Of a stretch of DNA of 64,000 bases, positions 37,401-47,277 are shown piece by piece. The translations under genes were made by a program, and so were the position numbers. Location of the stretch: assembly GCF_964355755.1 (NCBI RefSeq), contig NC_092673.1, forward strand, positions 21,209,001 to 21,273,000, written 5' to 3'. Source of the stretch: Antedon mediterranea. Taxonomy: Eukaryota; Echinodermata; Crinoidea; Comatulida; Antedonidae. Each line of letters begins with the position of its first letter. Position 1 is the first letter of the stretch. The notes below the pieces were generated by a model that worked only from the letters and a program-made list of their open reading frames with translations, made no database searches and was not told the DNA's origin.

Positions 37401-40400
37401 CAAATGCCAGGCCCAACTTGATTAAAATATATATATATTTTTTTATTTAAAGACACCTTCCCTGCATTTTTAGTCGCGTGGACGCGACTCTATAGTTCAC
37501 TATGTCGGTCGGTTGGTCTGTCTGTCTGTCGGTCCGGTATCACTATGCGTTTTATCGCTTTCTGACCTTATCTTGATATCAGTTTAATCTAGCTAGGTCA
37601 ATTTTTCACAGTATATTCCTTATGGCCAGGAATCGATGTGGTTATGTTTTCACGGTGCGCAATAAAAAATTACGCGGTCTACGCACGATTTAACGAAATC
37701 ACGTTTGTAATCATATCTTCACAACCATGAATCACAATTAAATAAAATTTGATACTCATAAATTTCAGGGCATAAATCATCATATGGCAATACAATTACG
37801 TGCGTAGCGCGTGTAACGCATGCGTACGCGCGCTTAAAATTTATTTTCGATGAAATAAGAGTACGTTTCAGGCAATTTTAAGCGTTTACAAAATTGCCAT
37901 GAGTGCGCATATTTTTGCGCGCGCACTACGCGTTAAATGTTATTGCACACTCTTTTTGCCCGATTTCTGTTTTCTTGACTTACTTTTCAACTCGAAATTA
38001 CGTTATACGAGCACGTCAAAAGTGACAGGCTACGCACGTGTAAATTAAAATAATATAAATGTTTTTAAACATTTCAACATTTTTAAACATGTTTAGTAAT
38101 TTCGGTCAGTATACAGTAGTTCACTATGTCGGTCGGTCTGTCGGTATCACTATGCATTGTAGCACGCGACTTAATGGCTGTTGGCCTTGTTTTATCTAAT
38201 TTAAGCTCACAAACTATATTTAATGTAAAATTAATACTACCGTATATCCTATTGCGATAAGTTTTTTCGTCTCTAAATGGTTAAAAATGTAAAAAATAAG
38301 TCGATTCTAATAATTATAGTGGCCCGCTATAAATCCCAAAATGCATTGCGCGCGGATTGATATTTTTGTTTTTCTTCTGTAATTCACCCACTTTTCGATC
38401 GATCGTTAGGCCAAAACAAATGGAAGACTCCTAACTTTTCAGCGAAAATACCGGGTTTTCCCCAATTTGTACCAACGGAGTCTGGCAAAAATAGAAAGAC
38501 ACTTAATGCAGCAACTATATAATACAACGTCAGGCTAGGTATATAGCTAGCGTACGATGTTCAGGCGCTAATGCAGTTTCGTACCCACCCCTTAAAATTA
38601 CTCAAAATCTTCATCCAACCTACTCACGAGTTGTCTACAACATTCTGCAATCATAAAATTGTAAAAAATCGATAATTTTTTATTTAAAACTATTTTTAAT
38701 CAATTAATACTGAGCACCCTTCGGAAATACATCGCCAGCTTAGCTTCGCGAAAATCATCGCTAGGCCTGCCGATAAAAGTACGGAGGCCTCACAGGACAT
38801 TAACTCTATAGAGTAAACAGTTACGTTCTATAGAGGGCGTAGTTACTAACGTTTAAAGCACGCACCAAATAATTATAATTTTCATTATTTCCGACATGCG
38901 TTTCGTATTTTTAATAAAGAAAAGAAATACTATACAATTGCTGTATTCATCATTGTGGGTATCATCATAATTATCTTATGTTTTTAATTTGTTCTTTCAT
39001 TTTACTAGTAGAATTTCACACAGAAAAGAAGATAAATATGGAACTGCTGACTCTTGAAGATAAAGTACTGACCAATTTTCCTCTGTTTTAGTTTATTTTA
39101 CATTATGGTTTGTAGGTCAAATAAATAAATGAAATGAATAAAAAGAATTACAGTACTTCATTCCTGAGTTACATTGTTAATGTTATAACACAATAATCAA
39201 GCTATGACAAATTAATTGTTTTAGTATTTGTTATCACTAGCTATACTAGAAACGCTAATGGTTTCCATGTTTTAAGATTTTATAGAAGTATATTATTATT
39301 AATTAACATTTTTTATTCACCTATGAAAGACCTCTTCAAATACATGGAAATAGGAAATGCAACAAAAACAGAAAGATATAATTTATTGAAATGTAATGTA
39401 CAATAATACAATAATAATTATAATAAAAATGTTTTCCATCAATTACTAGAATTTATTTTACTTCTGCTGACACTGAATACATCATTTCATGTCTATTCAT
39501 TAATTTATTTCAACAATATTTTATGAGGGTGGTCCATCCAGCCGAAGCTGATCATTAGAGACCCTTACAAAAAATATAATTTGACAAGACAATAACACAC
39601 AACATTCAAAATAAATAGAATTCAACATAATTAAACACAAAATATTTCTTTATGAAAAAAACTTAAAATCTGTTTCACGAGGAACATGTAAAAAATATTT
39701 TATTATCGCCATAATATGATCATAATAACAGCGTCCTCTTTAGACTTTAGATCGATGCCCTATGAGGCCTCCGTACTTTCATCGGCAGGCCTAGCGATGA
39801 TTTTCGCGAAGCTAAGCTGGCGATGGATTTCTGAAGGGTGCTCAATTATTAATTGATTAAAAATAGTTATAAATAAGAAATTATCGATATTTTACCATTT
39901 TATGCTTGCTGAATGCTGTAGACAACTCGTGAGTAGGCTAGATGAAGTATTGAAATCATTTTGAGTAATTTTAAGGGGTGGGTACGAAACTGCATTAGCG
40001 CCCGATGTTCATACGTTACCGATGTTTACCAGCCACGCCTACAAAACTAAGCCTAGCTAGGCTAGGCCTAAAGACCGTCAACGAGAGGTCATTCGCCACG
40101 AGATACTTAGGTACAGTAGTGCATTGTTTCTCAATTTTTTTATCATAATTTAACATAAAACGTACATTTAAGATGTGGAATGACCTGGTTTAATGTTTTT
40201 AAAGTAATATGTATTATTTTTACAAAAGGTGTCTTTAATTTTTATTTTTTTTATTTATAGTTTTTAATTTTATACAGTAGGCCTATATAATTCGACTTAC
40301 TAATAAGATTAGGGGAGATCCAGATTAGATTACAGTACTAGGCCTATTATATAACTATAATTCCAATATTATCCGCCCCCTTTAATAGTCTAGGCCTAGG

Positions 40401-40655
40401 CCTAGGTCGATTCGACCAGTGTCGGCCAAGACAAATGTACCTAAAAAAAAGTCTTTTGATAGCCAGGCTGTAGTGGCTGTAGGAACTAGGCCTAGCCAGC
40501 CAGATCGATGACTCATTGTGAAACTCGAAAGTAATATTAACATCCGATACAGAACAGTAGTGATAAAATCGGAAACACTATTTACTTACCCAAAATAAGA
40601 AGTTAAAAACAAATAAAAGGTATTTGACTACCGGCCTCGTATCTTGATGGGACAT
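31495..40655 (-). CDS. TspanC8-like tetraspanin (TSPAN33/TSPAN5 group)
   Basis: Exons in transcript order: 40590-40655, 36160-36354, 35776-35850 or 34376-34450 (see separate entry), 33573-33674, 32826-33005, 32227-32343, 31495-31587. All junctions are phase 0. With one of the alternative exons the protein has 275 residues, normal for the family. Features: TM1 (VVKYLLFVFNFLFW..LFGIVLMGIG), TM2 with the conserved GCVGALREN, TM3, a large extracellular loop and TM4 (YIVGVTVIMVAAFQITGIV). The loop has the CCG motif, NKYFNC, GVPYSCC, NTQCG and VGC, giving eight cysteines. That is the hallmark of TspanC8 proteins, which escort and regulate ADAM10. The first intron is 4.2 kb and full of repeats. Confidence 0.9.
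32508..32660 (+). mobile_element. tRNA-derived SINE in a tetraspanin intron
   Basis: The head GTGGAGCTGTAGCTTAGTG (A-box region) is followed 35 nt later by GGTTCAATCC (B box), then a non-tRNA body and an A/T-rich tail (AATAAAATAATAAATAG). The cloverleaf is incomplete, so this is a SINE and not a tRNA gene. Confidence 0.55.
32668..32712. repeat. CATGGAGGT hairpin
   Basis: TTTATCCATGGAGGTA and TACCTCCATGGTTTATCC form an inverted repeat around a short loop. A similar hairpin (GCATGGAGGTATAACAACC, then TCCATGC) lies at 41103-41130. Confidence 0.6.
33110..33565. repeat. CCGGAGTT / GGTGTGAAAGG repeat block
   Basis: GGTGTTTTGG(T/C)GTGAAAGG and CTCCGGAG occur several times between 33110 and 33240, and related sequence (GGTATCTCCGGAGTTTC, GGTTCGGTGTGAAAGG) at 33470-33560. 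It looks like a dispersed repeat inserted next to tetraspanin exon 33573-33674. Its ends are unclear. Confidence 0.4.
34376..35850 (-). other. Duplicated, probably mutually exclusive TM3 exons of the tetraspanin
   Basis: 35776-35850 and 34376-34450 are both 75 nt, both phase 0 and both begin FY. Both encode a TM3-type segment: FYVSIAILFLIEVICGIMAF plus ALKGK, and FYLLLLLIFVLEVMAGVLVF plus IYSDE. They share F1, Y2, F9, E12, V13, G16 and F20. Both have good acceptors and GT donors. A tetraspanin needs only one TM3; using both would add a membrane span and flip the large loop. The intron between them holds a piggyBac-like MITE. Confidence 0.8.
34565..34916. mobile_element. piggyBac-like MITE, copy 2
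   Basis: TTAA-flanked, in opposite orientation to copy 1 (CCATTGGCTGGCAGCCAA near 34733). It lies between the two alternative TM3 exons of the tetraspanin. Confidence 0.75.
36498..36735 (-). mobile_element. tRNA-derived SINE head with duplicated segment
   Basis: Read on the minus strand, AGTGGCGCAGCGGTTGAAGC (A-box type) is followed by GAGTTCAAGATCGAG (B-box type) between 36725 and 36650. Next to it, CGATGATATTGACTGTGTAA and its flanks occur twice (about 36507 and 36579). It lies in the first intron of the tetraspanin. Confidence 0.45.
37168..37330. repeat. ~160-bp near-perfect palindrome (fold-back MITE)
   Basis: GGTTAAATATAAGATTTGAC and the following ATCCCCTCGGGAATGATATT are mirrored downstream (AATATCATTCCCTCGGGGAT, GTCAAATCTTATATTTAACC) around a TATATAT centre. 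A looser outer arm (ACAGATATTG / CAATATCTGT) extends it. Confidence 0.75.
37470..38170. repeat. Dispersed repeat with TTCACTATGTCGGTCGGT blocks
   Basis: GTTCACTATGTCGGTCGGT, followed by (C/T)TGTC units and GGTATCACTATGC, occurs at about 37496 and again at about 38119 in direct orientation. A CpG-rich stretch (GTGCGTAGCGCG, GCGCGCACTACGCG) lies between. No frame. Class unknown. Confidence 0.4.
38555..40011. mobile_element. MULE-like fold-back element with 9-bp TSD
   Basis: CGATGTTCA (38555-38563) is repeated at 40003-40011. The 1439-bp element between has about 250-bp inverted repeats, starting GGCGCTAATGCAGTTTCGTA at each end and reaching GGCCTCCGTACTTT. The centre has no coding frame. A 9-bp duplication with long inverted repeats fits Mutator-like elements. 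It lies in the first intron of the tetraspanin. Confidence 0.8.
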
Positions 40656-41269
40656 TTTGACGTTTAGATAAGAGTCAAACTTCGAACCATCAAAATCAAG
40701 CCAGCTACAAAGTGACAGTTTAGTTTGTGTGTGTGGACGCGATTTTTGATGACGAAAACAAACAAAGCTCGACTCCACCCACCTAGATATGGCGCGTCTT
40801 GTGTGCATTCAATTCAGATTAAAGCAACTCTCATGGGTGTGAAGAAAGTATATAATATTTTTAGAATCAAATTTTCGTTTCTAGTGAAGGACAAATTAAC
40901 GTTGAACAAAATATTTTTGGAAAGGAGATGAATTTATTCAATTTTATATAAATATTGTTTAATAATATATAGGCCTAATAATAAAAATATATAATAATGT
41001 TTTGTTTAAAAACTTATATAACAAATCAAAGGTATTTCTAAAGAAAGATGGCAGGATAGTGATGTTTAGGAAGGAATCACCTAGCAAACCCAGCACACAA
41101 AGCATGGAGGTATAACAACCTCCATGCACAAAGTAAATAATATAGCAAAACGTTTATTACTTCCAATGAAATTTATTCTATATTAATTGCACATACTCCC
41201 GAGTATTTCAAAATAGTTATACACAAATATCATATGTACATTTCTAGTTTATTTTATATATTACGTTAT

Positions 41270-41290
41270 AAAAGTATTTATTGTACATAT
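41270..41290 (-). terminator. Polyadenylation signal of creatine kinase
   Basis: AATAAA on the minus strand (TTTATT near 41276) about 65 nt after the stop codon. Confidence 0.45.
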
Positions 41291-41343
41291 ATTTACACTC
41301 AAATATTGCTATAATTAAATTAACTAATTCCATGGTTACGTCT

Positions 41344-44300
41344 TTAATGGCGTGGAATTAGGTCATTGATAGAGCGGCCTCGTTCCAGTCTTTTCTCCAT
41401 GTTCACAAGGAGTTCAACACCGTCAATGACGCGCTGGACGAGTTGGACCTGTAGCAAAAAAAAATAAAAAAAGAGGCCATTTAAAAATAACTGATTTGAT
41501 GTATTTCTTTCATCGATCCATGCTTTCGCACGCATCATTAACCTTTAATTCACGTGCGTAAAACAGGGCGGATCCAGGATTTTGAAATGGAGGGGATGGG
41601 GCGCTAAAAATGGTGAAATGAAGGGCTGAGCTTAATTTGATTCCTATCTTTTGCGAATGGGGCGGCCCTGGTGCGATTTTGTTTTCGTACATAAGTTGAA
41701 ACCATGTGAATTGAAAGATAGCCGTATATTACTGTAATAATTAAACCAGGAAAAAATAATTTCAAAACGTATACATTAACGTGTACTTACTTCTGATTGT
41801 CCCAAACGATCAAGGTTAGAGATATCAAACGTATCTCCTTCTGTGGAACTGTCTACTCCTCCGGTTCCACGTTTCTGTAGACGAAGAGAGGCCAAAATAT
41901 CTTCGAATCTCGGATCCTATAAAGAAAATAACGTTTCGTATAATGTTTAGTCGAATACTTAAAGCATTCTCGCCTCCTATGATAGTAACAGAACCTCACA
42001 CTGTCTCCTCCTCTCCTCACTATACCATTAAGAATACCTTACCATACTTACTACTAAATTAAACACGCGCGCAAACCCAAAACGCGTACCATATCAATTT
42101 GAGTGCGCGCGTAACACTTGATGCGCAGTACAATAGTAGCAATAAAGTATACAAAACCACCGATGATTTATTACCAATACCATACCTTATGGAGTTTGGT
42201 AAGCTTTACGTGAACACCCGCACGCAGACCAGTTCCCAGGTTGGAAGGGCACGTCAAAATATATCCTAAATGTTCACTCCACATAAACTCCCAGCCGTTT
42301 GATTTAATCTGCTTCTCAACCTGAAGAAGACAAAAAAAAAATCGATGTTAGTTTTTTTAAATTCAACATTTAAATTTTGAAATTATAAGTTTGAGATTCT
42401 TTAATTTACCTCTTTTAGTCCGTCACAGAACCTCTTAAATACACGTTTCATGTTTCCTCCTTTCTCCATGGAGATAACACGCGTGTGGTCCTCTTCGTTC
42501 ACCCACACGAGGAAGTTCTTTTGGTCGTTGTGCCTGGAAAAGAAAATGATGTTCAATCAATTGTCATTTTTACCCATTGCTATATGATTATAGCCTATTC
42601 AATAACATGTTAATTGTGAAACAAAACGATGTCTTACTCACCAAATTCCTCGGGCATCAGGCCAATCTCTTGCCATACCAGCACATGTTAGAAGTGGAGA
42701 GACTGGTTTGTCGAATAAGAAGTGATCGTTTATAAGTTGCTCCTGTTCGCTTTCTGTCATGTTGTTAAGCGGATAGTAAGTTCCTCGCAGATCTCCTTTT
42801 AATCCATCAAGGGCTGCCTTCACAACCTATAGAAGAAATATGAATTATATTAAATATATATTAGCTCATAACCCTTTTTTCTCCACTTTGTGCTCCCAAC
42901 GCATTAGTAGATAAAATTGCATGCAAAAATCAAACCTACACGTTCCACTTCTCGTCGTTCGCCCCGTGTACACGAGGGCGGTAAATCCAAACCGCGAATG
43001 CTACGTCCTGTACGAACACGAGAGGACAAGACATATTTTGAGTCAAAGTTTCCACCTCGGATCTTGGACGAATCGAGATCTGTTGGGTGGATGTCTTCTG
43101 GTCCATAACCATTATGACGTGTAAATATAATTGGATCAAATAGCTCCTTAAATACCTATAAAGAATGAAAATATGTTAAGATAAGGTTGGCATTTTAAAA
43201 ACAGTCTTTTTAGAGCAGAGTAGACAAAGGTGGATCTAGGCCATAATTCAACAACTCCTCCATGCTCAGAGATGTTTTTGTTGTTGTTATTAACTTCACA
43301 GACATAAGTTTTATCGCAAAATTTTCGCGACTCTTGTGCAACAAATCACGTACGTACGCGTCAAGATTCAAGATTCAAGAAATTTAATTTGTCCATAAAA
43401 TGGAAATTCACTTTGCTTGGTAGATTAAAACAACAATAAAAAACAAACATAAAAAATGTAGCAACAATTTAAAACGTGCAGTATTATAACAGATTAAAAT
43501 ACAAGATAAAAAGTTTGAAATAAAAAAAACTGTTAAAAATGTAAAACTATTTAAAAATTGCATTATCGTCTTACATTAGAATTAAAAATATGAATGCTAT
43601 TTACAACGAAGGATTTTCTAGTTCTACAAAGATTTGCTCTTGGAGGTCGTAGCCTAATACCTGATCTATTTAAGTTATAACAGTAATGTAACGGATGAGG
43701 TGGGGTCTTTCATAATATTGTTTACTTTTTTTAAAATACTCTTTTCATAGATAAATGAACGAATGAATGAAGGCGTTAGATCAGCTTTAATAATACGTTG
43801 TGCAATTTTACGTGGTCTCTCAATAGTTTTCTTATCATTATCGGTAAAGTTACCATAAAAACATCCAATGCTAAAAGATAAAATACTTTGAATAATACTT
43901 TGATAAAATACAATTAAAATAGTATTATCAACTCTAATTTGCTTGAGTTTTCTGAGAAAGTAAAGCCTTTGAGATGCCTTCTTGGAAATCATGAGAGAGT
44001 TTGACTCCTATTTTAATTTGTTGTCAATTATAGTACCAAGTATTTGTATTGGGTTACTCTTTCAACCTCGGTTTCTTTAATAGTTATTACATTATGTTCA
44101 ACCACGGTTTTAAGAAAATCTATATTATCATCTCTTTGGTGACGTTTGCTCCCAATACTTCCCACTGCTATTTGCGATAAACCTTATTCTTTTGAACCTG
44201 CATACAAAAAATATTGGTTTCAACAAATACCTCGTATGACTCTTCATCGCCAGCAACCATTCCAACTGTTTCAATAAAAGGGTGACCAGGATTGTCAACT

Positions 44301-44578
44301 CCCGTCTGAATACAGTCATCGATCGTGAAACCACTCGGCGTCTTGCGGTCCTTCAACTCCGCGTAGATACGTGGCGTCATGTAGCGCGCCATCAAATTAT
44401 TGTGGTTTTTAACGTCAGGAAAATCCGCAGACGCCGGATAGCATTTACGATTGTTTTCGGATTTGGCATATGCGGCGTTCTTGAAATCTGCCGCCCCTAC
44501 AAAACCGCCACCGACGGTCAGTGCCGCTAACATCCGCTTCCTCGCTGTCCAACTCAATCGTGAAAATATTGGGGACAT
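41344..44578 (-). CDS. CKMT: Mitochondrial creatine kinase
   Basis: Coding exons in transcript order: 44231-44578, 42940-43155, 42642-42826, 42410-42533, 42186-42320, 41791-41916, 41344-41448. The total is 412 residues, the usual length. Residues 1 to about 43 form an Arg/Ser/Ala-rich mitochondrial presequence ([20 protein letters not shown]...). The kinase follows: [14 protein letters not shown] and [73 protein letters not shown], and the active-site [15 protein letters not shown] with the reactive Cys. It transfers phosphate between ATP and creatine in the intermembrane space. The motifs and presequence favour creatine kinase over arginine kinase. Intron 1 of the coding part contains a LINE relic. 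Confidence 0.93.
43375..44160 (-). pseudogene. LINE reverse-transcriptase C-terminal relic
   Basis: On the minus strand [15 protein letters not shown] (about 44080-44040), [20 protein letters not shown] and [14 protein letters not shown] (43990-43850), then in another frame [20 protein letters not shown] (43670-43610). This order is typical of the end of non-LTR retrotransposon ORF2 proteins. At least two frame breaks show that it is dead. It sits in the first coding intron of creatine kinase, in the same orientation. Confidence 0.65.
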
Positions 44579-44809
44579 TTTTTACCGTTGTGATATTGAT
44601 GGCAGAAGAAGTCTGTTTAAAGAAAAACTATTTTTATTTATTTATTTATTTGTTTTAAATTTCATCAAAATCAACAGCAACGAAAGTTGCCACTTAAAGT
44701 TATGAAACAGAAAACAGATACAATAAATACTCTATTTATAAAGCAAACTTAAATAAATAAATTAGCCTATTGAGCACAATTATTTTAAAAATTGAATGAT
44801 GAATAACTA

Positions 44810-44885
44810 CTAGGCCTAGGCCTATAGGCCCTATTGAACAAAATATCAACATTCAGACCTAGGCCTAGGCCTAGCCTAGGCTATA
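44810..44885. repeat. AGGCCTAGG cluster
   Basis: ACTAGGCCTAGGCCTATAGG and ACCTAGGCCTAGGCCTAGCC palindromic runs upstream of creatine kinase coding exon 1. Confidence 0.7.
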
Positions 44886-45309
44886 TTATTGGACTCACTT
44901 AAATGGTTATACAAAGGCAAGCGTGTCTGAAAAGCTATAATTTTCGAGACATTTACTTTATTAAACAGAACATAAAAAGTGGACCTAACTCGTAGTTTTA
45001 CTAGAAGGAGCAAGAGAACAGCAGTACGTCGCAACCAAACAAACAATTGACACTCTTGTAAAGAAACATTAAATCTTCTAAACTTAGAGGTTCAAGACAA
45101 TTAACAACATCAAAACGTTTACAAAGAAACCTAACTTAAATAAAAAGTAGGCTAAATACTTCCATATTGTTAATCATTTCAAAACACAGATTTCTAAGCA
45201 CATACAATCTCTTGACTAAGTGGCTTTACCTTGTACAGTTTATATTTTTTATTTATGCTTAGGCCTATATAGCCTAGGCCTAGATAACTTGTTCATTTTG
45301 GCTATGCAT

Positions 45310-45550
45310 ATTATTACAAGGGCGGGTGGGTTGCGTCTTTATTTATGTATATTGTGAATTTATATGTATTTTTATATATATTTATTTATGTCCTTCAATA
45401 TTTGTATGTGTATGTTTTTGTTAGTGTTTTTATTGTAAAGGTAGTACAACGTTTTTTCAGGCTCTGCCTTAGTTGTACGTCCTCCATCTTAAATTGTATT
45501 TTTTTTATGTTTGTTATGATGGAAAATAAAGATTGATTGATTGATTGATA
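45310..45550 (+). mobile_element. LINE 3' end with (GATT)n tail
   Basis: A 3'-UTR-like segment ends GGAAAATAAAGATTGATTGA and continues as a short GATT microsatellite. This is the typical terminus of CR1/L2-type retrotransposons. No coding part remains. Confidence 0.45.
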
Positions 45551-45565
45551 AAGAAAAAACTTACC

Positions 45566-45612
45566 TGGCGTTCAGGTCCGCAGCTTGCCTCCTTGGTTAC
45601 ACTCCCCAGTAG
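45566..45612 (-). other. Putative non-coding first exon of creatine kinase
   Basis: On the minus strand the segment ends GAACGCCAG before a perfect GTAAGT donor. The coding exon begins after an AAACAG acceptor (exon start 44612), 34 nt before the ATG, so an upstream 5' UTR exon is expected. The 5' boundary is a guess. Confidence 0.35.
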
Positions 45613-46351
45613 AATGAAATAATAACAACATCATTTTGATGATGGGGTTTGCGTCTCAATTCGATTGTTCGATAAACAATAAGCGTATTAGGAGATACCA
45701 TTACGCCATTGGTCAGATTTCACATATGATGCGCCATGCGTTGTCATGGCCTAAAAAGCGCGTCGTCATGACTACACGCTGCAGCACTTTGGATTGGATT
45801 ATTTTGCGTAATTCCTCGGGATTTTGTTTAGTGGTTCGTCCAAATAAAAAGGACAGATAATAAAATAGAAAATTTTTAAATTTATACTCAAAATTGAAAC
45901 CCATTCCTAAATTAGAACATTTAATTATACTACTTTATGGAACAAATTTATGATGCAATTACTCTAATATGATATTTGTTACAATTAGGCCCATATACTT
46001 AAGTCCTAAAGCTCTATCTACACTATCAAACTTTACGTGAAAAAAAATATGATGTGCTCATAGACATATCACCATATTTTGGCATATCATTACCATTTTT
46101 ACGCACATCACACTTTTTTGACTGTGTAGACAGGGGCTGGTTAAAAAGTGTCCTGTCTTTTTCGTACCTAATTACGATGAAAACGGAGACTCTATATACT
46201 ACCATGAAACTCCGCATTTTTATTGCTGGTTTTTAGTTTATTCTTGACTTGAATTGACTTTCTGTTTATATTTATTTATAAATATTTATTATTATATTAA
46301 GTTTTTACAATTCAACAAAACCGACAAAACATACTTCACACATGAGGGCGG

Positions 46352-46457
46352 TATATATAAAAGAGCATTTGAAAAGTTCTAGAAAATTCATATGAAAATA
46401 TATAAAAGCTTTGTTGTAACATTAATTAATTTTAATCCAAGTCAAGGACAATAAAAT
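46352..46457 (+). promoter_or_regulatory. Putative AS3MT promoter: TATA boxes, heat-shock element, non-coding exon 1
   Basis: TATATAAAAG occurs at about 46354 and at 46399-46408. Between them TTCTAGAAAATTC (46377-46389) is three contiguous alternating TTC/GAA units, a perfect heat-shock element. About 50 bp after the second TATA box a GTAAGT donor (GT at 46458) follows AATAAAAT. This would end a short non-coding exon joining the acceptor at 47268 just before the AS3MT start. Transcription itself is inferred. Confidence 0.45.
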
Positions 46458-46489
46458 GTAAGTATGCATAACCCATAACAAAAATATGC

Positions 46490-46735
46490 TAGGCCTATGT
46501 TGTTAAGGCCAAGCCTAGGCCTAGGCCAAAGTTGTTAAGTCCTAGCCTAATACTAGGCCTAGGCCTAGGCCCTAGCCTAGTAGGCCTAGCCTACATTCTT
46601 GTCTGTGTTGTGTTGTCTAGCCCGCTTTGTAGCTGCTAGGCCTAGGCCTATATAGGCATCCAGACTGGCGCATGGCGCGAAGCCTCCCTTTTACTTTAGT
46701 TGTAGGCCTAGTAGTAGTCTAGATAATAGAATAAC
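46490..46735. repeat. AGGCCTAGG cluster
   Basis: Dense CTAGGCCTAGGCC runs at 46490-46645 and TAGGCCTAGTAGTAG near 46705, in the first intron of AS3MT. Confidence 0.7.
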
Positions 46736-46837
46736 TATGTCCAGAGGCTAAACAACATGACTGGATACTACAATCGATGTCATTAATTGACGAACAGTTG
46801 TTTATAAAAGACAAAAAAAAGATAATTTAAATTAATA

Positions 46838-47110
46838 TTAACTGCTGTCCCCCTAAACATTTTGTTCCCATTTTTTTTAATGTGCCAAGTGTCACATTAT
46901 AGTAAGTTATTCACTTTGACCAAAAACTGAATCGAAAAAAAAAATGTTGCCTGAAAAAAATACTTAAATTGTCTTTCAGACCATACAATGGTTTTTGGTT
47001 AAAAAATAAATAAATAAATAATAAATAAGTGAAATTATTCTTTTTTTGTTTTTTTACAGACTTTATTAAAACTGCAAGATTGCCTATTTAAAGTCTGATT
47101 TTTTTAATCT
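46838..47110. mobile_element. piggyBac-like MITE, degenerate copy 3
   Basis: Begins TTAA then CTGCTGTCCCCC. It keeps CACTTTGACCAAAAACTGAA, ATGGTTTTTGGTT and AAAGTCTGATTT from the family. The right end has decayed. Confidence 0.55.
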
Positions 47111-47277
47111 TCCTTTTTAATAAAAAGTTGTCATATTTTTGCATTATTATTTAATTAAAAATGTTTATATTTATATAATTGTAAACTTCTTATGCACTAG
47201 ATAAGAAAGTTATTAATTTACTAGATTCCTACTTATTAATAATAACTAAAAATGCTTTTTACTTATAGAAATTGAAA

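Noticed and set aside
41344-44578. Arginine kinase instead of creatine kinase
   Set aside because: A mitochondrial presequence plus [23 protein letters not shown] and [20 protein letters not shown] match mitochondrial creatine kinase more closely.
44128-44705. Plus-strand and alternative minus frames over creatine kinase exon 1
   Set aside because: They are shadows of the strongly supported creatine kinase frame.
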